A stretch of 8,345 nt of DNA, taken from positions 1 to 8,345 of the forward strand of contig JBGUZF010000063.1 of NCBI GenBank assembly GCA_045222795.1, written 5' to 3'. The position numbers and the translations under genes were made by a program. The notes under the pieces were generated by a model. It did not search any database and was not told the origin of the DNA. It saw nothing but the letters and a program-made list of their open reading frames with translations. Source of the DNA: Colimorpha sp045222795. Its GTDB lineage: Bacteria > Bacteroidota > Bacteroidia > Bacteroidales > P3. Positions 5,508-8,345 of the stretch are shown here, in pieces (within the stretch, counting starts at the first letter, position 1; each line of letters opens with the position of its first letter).

Positions 5508-7558
5508 TCGGCAGCGGGAGCAGCCTCCTCGGCAGGTGCTTCGACGGCCACAGTATCGGCAGGTACAGCCTCGGGCACGACGCTGTCGACCACCTCGGCA
5601 ACGGGCTCATCGACGGGCTTGGGCTGCCACGGCCAGCGGTGCTGCGTGAGCTTGAAGATCAATATGAACAGCACAGCCAGTATCAGCACCCAACAGAGGA
5701 TGCGACGCCACAGCGGAGACTTCTTGTCGGCGAAGGGGTCGGCGGCGACAACCTTGGGGTACTTGGCCATGGAGGTGAGAGTCTTGCCGAAGGTGGTGTT
5801 GACTTTCACATCGCTGTTGATGGCCCAGCCGTTGGCGTTCAGCACCGGACCGAGGTTGCGCTTGCGCAGCTTGAGCCATGCCAACAGCATCGAAGGTCCG
5901 CTGATGAGGATGATGACAGCGGCGATGAGCAGGATGACGTTGTACCATTTGGCCACCACAAAGCTGCCCAGCATGCCGAGGGCGGCACCAATGGCACCAA
6001 AGGCCAAGCCGATGGCTGCAAAGATACCGGCAAACTTGGCGATGTCAAACGGCGCGGCCTTCTTCTCGGCGGCGGCACCCTCCTCGGGTTTGGCGGTGAG
6101 GTTGGTGCTGGCGGTGTCGGCCTTCGAGGTCATCTCGTCGAACTGTTTGCTCTCTTTCTCCGAGGCACTCTTGGTGATCTTGTCGGTCACCCAGTTGCCG
6201 AACTTGCGGTAGGGACTCCAGAAGGCCTGACGAACAGAAATGGGGTTGTCGACAATCTTGGTGATGGTGGCATCCCAGTCCTGACCCGTGCGGTCGTAGA
6301 AGATTGCGTTCTTGCCTTCGTGCAGACCGCCAATTTCACCGTCGGTGAGAGCAGCCACAATGTCCATCTGGGCACCGCCATTCTTGGAAATGCAGTGGCA
6401 GTAGAGCAGGTACATGCCGCTCTTGCCCGCCGTGGCGGTGCTCTTGCCCATGTCGCTCACCTTGACGCAGAGGTCGCAGCAGCGTTGGTCGATATATAAC
6501 TTACCTGCTTGGAAGACGGCTAGGTACTTGTCATCGCGGCGGTAGAAGTCTTTAAACACAACATAGTTGTGCAGCAGGCGGAAGTAGTCGCGGCAGTAGC
6601 GCAGCAGCTTCTCCACAGGCTCGATGGCGGCAGCATGCTCGCCCACTTGGGCGGCGATGGCTTCGTTCATTGCCGTCTCGCCAGCGGTCTTCCATGCACT
6701 ATAGGCGTCAATCTTGGCAACGATGGCGTTCCACTCTTCTTCGCTGACAGTGTCCTTGCCCTGCAGGTCAGACACTGCGGCTACCACGGCAGCTATCGGT
6801 GCCTGCCAAGCGGGGTTGAGTCCCTCGGTCAATGGCAGCATGGCATCCTTACGAGGACGCGCCAGCGGGTAGGCCGATATCTCGGCGACGTTGTCGTTGA
6901 GGTTGCCGTCGCTAATTGCGGCAATCTTCTCCACTTGCACGTCGAGGGCTCCGGCGGCATCCTCGTCGAACTGCACCAGTTTGCAGCGCATGAACCAGTC
7001 GGCAATCTTGAGGCGCACAGCATTCACAGCCGCTTCAGCATCATCGCTACCCTCGCCGTAGGGAGGCTCGTAGGGCTCAGTCTCACCAGCAGTATACTCG
7101 GCCTTGCATTTCTCCTCATACACGGCCATGTAGGCATTGACATCGGCCAGCGATATCTCCTCTTTCTTCACGTCGAGCTTGCCGAGAATCATCTTGGCGG
7201 CATCGAGGGCCTGCTTGCCTTCGTCGGTGCTGCTGTTGATGGCCGAGAACTCGATGTGGTCGTTGCCCTCGGTCAGGTAATCCATATCCACCAGCACCTT
7301 CTTCAGCCACTGCGACGCGGCAACGACCTCGTTGACGCGTATCTTGCCGTCATTGTCTATGTCCATCAAGGCGAGCGTGCGTTCGTCGAACTCAAGGCCC
7401 TTCACGGGGCAGCTGAGCACTGTCCACAGTTTCTGGTCGAGTGTTTCGAGGTGGGCAATGTCCTCGCCTGTCTCGATGTTCACACGGGTAACGCCACCGA
7501 CGGTACTGAATTTCCAGTCGTAACCGTCCTTGCTGATCAAATTGGTAATCTTTGCCAT
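5504..7558 (-). CDS. Large membrane protein with an EF-hand calcium loop, function unknown
   Basis: A 684-residue protein I do not recognise as a characterised family. Residues 66-77, DIDNDGKIRVNE, form a canonical EF-hand loop (Asp at 1, 3 and 5, Gly at 6, Ile at 8, Glu at 12), flanked by helices, so calcium binding near the N-terminus is likely. There is no signal peptide, and about 500 residues appear soluble and mostly helical. Then come hydrophobic segments at about 508-535 (Gly/Ala-rich, may be one long or two short spans), 540-561 and 617-636. The basic cluster KLRKRN follows the second. The protein ends in an Ala/Pro/Val/Glu-rich tail (about 638-684), low in complexity and acidic. With three spans the large domain and the tail would sit on opposite sides of the inner membrane. 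It is first in an operon with the secreted EEP protein, joined by an ATGA overlap. Start ATG at 7558 has no Shine-Dalgarno sequence but lies about 70 bases below a clear promoter. Confidence 0.82.
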   Translation of the reverse strand: MAKITNLISKDGYDWKFSTVGGVTRVNIETGEDIAHLETLDQKLWTVLSCPVKGLEFDERTLALMDIDNDGKIRVNEVVAASQWLKKVLVDMDYLTEGNDHIEFSAINSSTDEGKQALDAAKMILGKLDVKKEEISLADVNAYMAVYEEKCKAEYTAGETEPYEPPYGEGSDDAEAAVNAVRLKIADWFMRCKLVQFDEDAAGALDVQVEKIAAISDGNLNDNVAEISAYPLARPRKDAMLPLTEGLNPAWQAPIAAVVAAVSDLQGKDTVSEEEWNAIVAKIDAYSAWKTAGETAMNEAIAAQVGEHAAAIEPVEKLLRYCRDYFRLLHNYVVFKDFYRRDDKYLAVFQAGKLYIDQRCCDLCVKVSDMGKSTATAGKSGMYLLYCHCISKNGGAQMDIVAALTDGEIGGLHEGKNAIFYDRTGQDWDATITKIVDNPISVRQAFWSPYRKFGNWVTDKITKSASEKESKQFDEMTSKADTASTNLTAKPEEGAAAEKKAAPFDIAKFAGIFAAIGLAFGAIGAALGMLGSFVVAKWYNVILLIAAVIILISGPSMLLAWLKLRKRNLGPVLNANGWAINSDVKVNTTFGKTLTSMAKYPKVVAADPFADKKSPLWRRILCWVLILAVLFILIFKLTQHRWPWQPKPVDEPVAEVVDSVVPEAVPADTVAVEAPAEEAAPAAE

Positions 7559-7635
7559 ATTGTTGTGTATTTAATTATTCTTAACAACTATCATTCAACA
7601 CAATACAACGAACTCCGACTCATTTGTCGCTACTG

Positions 7636-7667
7636 CAAATATATGAATTATTTCTATTCTTTGCAAA
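7636..7667 (-). promoter_or_regulatory. Bacteroidetes-type promoter for the EF-hand/EEP operon
   Basis: On the minus strand, TTTG (plus-strand CAAA at 7664-7667) is followed after exactly 20 bases by TATATTTG (plus-strand CAAATATA at 7636-7643). This matches the -33 TTTG and -7 TAnnTTTG elements recognised by the primary sigma factor of Bacteroidetes, with the expected spacing. Transcription would start near 7630, giving a leader of roughly 70 bases before the ATG at 7558. Confidence 0.75.
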
Positions 7668-7706
7668 AAAATCACTCACAGCGGCAATTATGTCGGAAAA
7701 AAATAG

Positions 7707-7714
7707 TACTTTTG
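7707..7714 (+). promoter_or_regulatory. -7 element (TACTTTTG) of promoter for the small membrane protein gene
   Basis: TACTTTTG fits the Bacteroidetes -7 consensus TAnnTTTG and lies 32 bases before the ATG at 7747, a typical distance. No good TTTG/TTG is seen at the expected -33 position around 7683-7688, so the match is only half a promoter. It would fire divergently from the leftward promoter at 7636-7667; the two sets of elements are about 40 bp apart. Confidence 0.55.
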
Positions 7715-7746
7715 CATTCGCAAAACAAACAAAAACAACACTTGTT

Positions 7747-8133
7747 ATGGCCCTTTCACGCAAAGCAAAAATCATTACTATCGCCAGCCTCGTCGTCCTG
7801 CTGGCGCTCACATTGTTCATCTATTTCCGCTTCTTCTTCGTCTATAGTAGCGGCGTCAATGCCGGTGAGCTCAACTATTTCCAGAAGGAAGGTGTCATCT
7901 TCAAGACCTACGAGGGCAAGATAATACAGGGCGGATTCCGCTCTACTGGCAAAGGCACCGACGGCCTGCACAGCAACGAGCTCAAGTTCTCCGTCACCGA
8001 CGATAAGGTCGCCGACACTCTGATGCGCTGCACTGGCAAGCAAGTCGAGCTTCGCTGGAAACGCTACATGGCCACCCTCCCCTGGCGCGGCAACAGCCAA
8101 TACGTCGCCTACGAGCTCCTCTCGGTAAAATAA
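7747..8133 (+). CDS. Small single-pass membrane protein, conserved-hypothetical type
   Basis: A 128-residue protein. The reading frame is open from 7624, but ATG 7747 is the likely start: the -7 element at 7707-7714 lies downstream of the earlier ATG at 7624, and residues before 7747 are low-quality AT-rich sequence. It opens with a short basic N-terminus (MALSRKAK), then a hydrophobic segment at about 9-31 rich in aromatic residues at its end (YFRFFFVY). It is therefore likely an N-in signal anchor with a soluble domain of about 95 residues in the periplasm. Visible features are the SSGVNAGELNYF and FKTYEGKI stretches, a single Cys95, and the tail YVAYELLSVK. I recall similar small Bacteroidales proteins carrying FVYSEG...FKTYEGE that are sometimes mis-annotated as 6-phosphogluconate dehydrogenase; nothing here supports that enzyme (too short, no nucleotide-binding fold). 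No function can be assigned. It faces the end of the rRNA operon. Confidence 0.8.
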   Translation: MALSRKAKIITIASLVVLLALTLFIYFRFFFVYSSGVNAGELNYFQKEGVIFKTYEGKIIQGGFRSTGKGTDGLHSNELKFSVTDDKVADTLMRCTGKQVELRWKRYMATLPWRGNSQYVAYELLSVK

Positions 8134-8220
8134 TTTCTACAAAATAGAATTCACCTCATCAGTCGTCAGAGCCAACTCCCACGCATATAAGGGGAAGAGG
8201 TATGGTATGCTACCAATAAT

Positions 8221-8251
8221 AAAAAGGGAACCGCATTTCTACGATTCCCTT
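8221..8251 (-). terminator. Intrinsic terminator of the rRNA operon
   Basis: On the minus strand, just beyond the 5S 3' end, a 10-bp stem (8242-8251 with 8224-8233, one G-U pair) closes an 8-base loop (8234-8241). It is followed by five T residues formed by the A-run 8221-8225, then ATTATT. The T-run is on the side expected for leftward transcription out of the 5S gene, so this terminates the rRNA transcript. There is no T-run for the rightward direction. Confidence 0.85.
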
Positions 8252-8260
8252 ATAAAAAAT

Positions 8261-8345
<85 letters not shown>

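Noticed and set aside
7563..7603. TTGTGT/ACACAA inverted repeat in the leader of the EF-hand gene as a regulatory hairpin
   Set aside because: Six base pairs with a loop of about 29 in an AT-rich leader is within chance expectation.
7624..7746. N-terminal extension of the small membrane protein from ATG 7624
   Set aside because: The -7 promoter element lies inside this stretch, the encoded residues are AT-driven, and the typical short basic N-terminus plus membrane anchor begins at 7747.
6569..7924. Long open frame on the plus strand (451 codons) opposite the EF-hand gene
   Set aside because: It is antisense to a gene with recognisable EF-hand and membrane segments, crosses the divergent promoter region and reads into the small membrane protein gene in another frame. 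It is an artefact of GC-rich codon use.
8135..8149. TTCTA-CAAAA-TAGAA inverted repeat after the small membrane protein gene as a terminator
   Set aside because: Only a 5-bp AT-rich stem and no T-run follows; too weak to call. The TGGTA-TGC-TACCA palindrome at 8203-8215 was rejected for the same reason.

Overview
The window looks like chromosomal DNA of a Bacteroidota bacterium, most likely of the order Bacteroidales (Prevotella/Bacteroides-like). The case rests on three things: a leftward promoter with the characteristic TTTG-N20-TAnnTTTG spacing, AT-rich leaders mostly without Shine-Dalgarno sequences in front of GC-rich genes, and gene families typical of that group (tandem GH3 proteins, a small single-pass membrane protein with an FVYSSG-type juxtamembrane stretch). 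Species cannot be fixed from the sequence alone.

Layout. At 1-231 is the C-terminal end of a probable lysophospholipid (1-acylglycerol-3-phosphate) acyltransferase, running in from outside. Two colinear 563-residue GH3-family adenylating enzymes follow on the same strand (369-2060 and 2219-3910); they are tandem paralogues offset by exactly 1850 bp. Each is preceded by an intergenic spacer filled with short (~10 bp) units present in both orientations; the unit sequence differs between the two spacers but the architecture is alike. A HAD-family phosphatase (3917-4543) starts 6 bp after the second GH3 gene. These four genes are probably one transcription unit, and no promoter of the Bacteroidetes type was found between them.

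On the minus strand, a two-gene operon faces it tail to tail. It consists of a 684-residue membrane protein with one canonical EF-hand calcium loop (5504-7558) and, joined by an ATGA stop/start overlap, a secreted endonuclease/exonuclease/phosphatase-fold protein (4530-5507). The latter overlaps the 3' end of the HAD gene by 14 bp. The operon has a good promoter at 7636-7667. Divergent from it is a 128-residue single-pass membrane protein (7747-8133) with its own -7 element. At the right edge lies the 3' part of a 5S rRNA gene on the minus strand (8261-8345) with an intrinsic terminator just beyond it, so this is the end of a ribosomal RNA operon whose remainder lies to the right.

How they may work together (inference): an acyltransferase, two acyl-adenylate/amide-forming GH3 enzymes and a small phosphatase suggest a lipid or acyl-amide modification pathway. 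The coupled EF-hand membrane protein and exported phosphoesterase-fold protein suggest a second, envelope-located function. No mobile element, CRISPR array, tRNA or obvious defence system is visible. The least explained parts are the tandem GH3 pair, the two repeat-filled spacers and the EF-hand protein.
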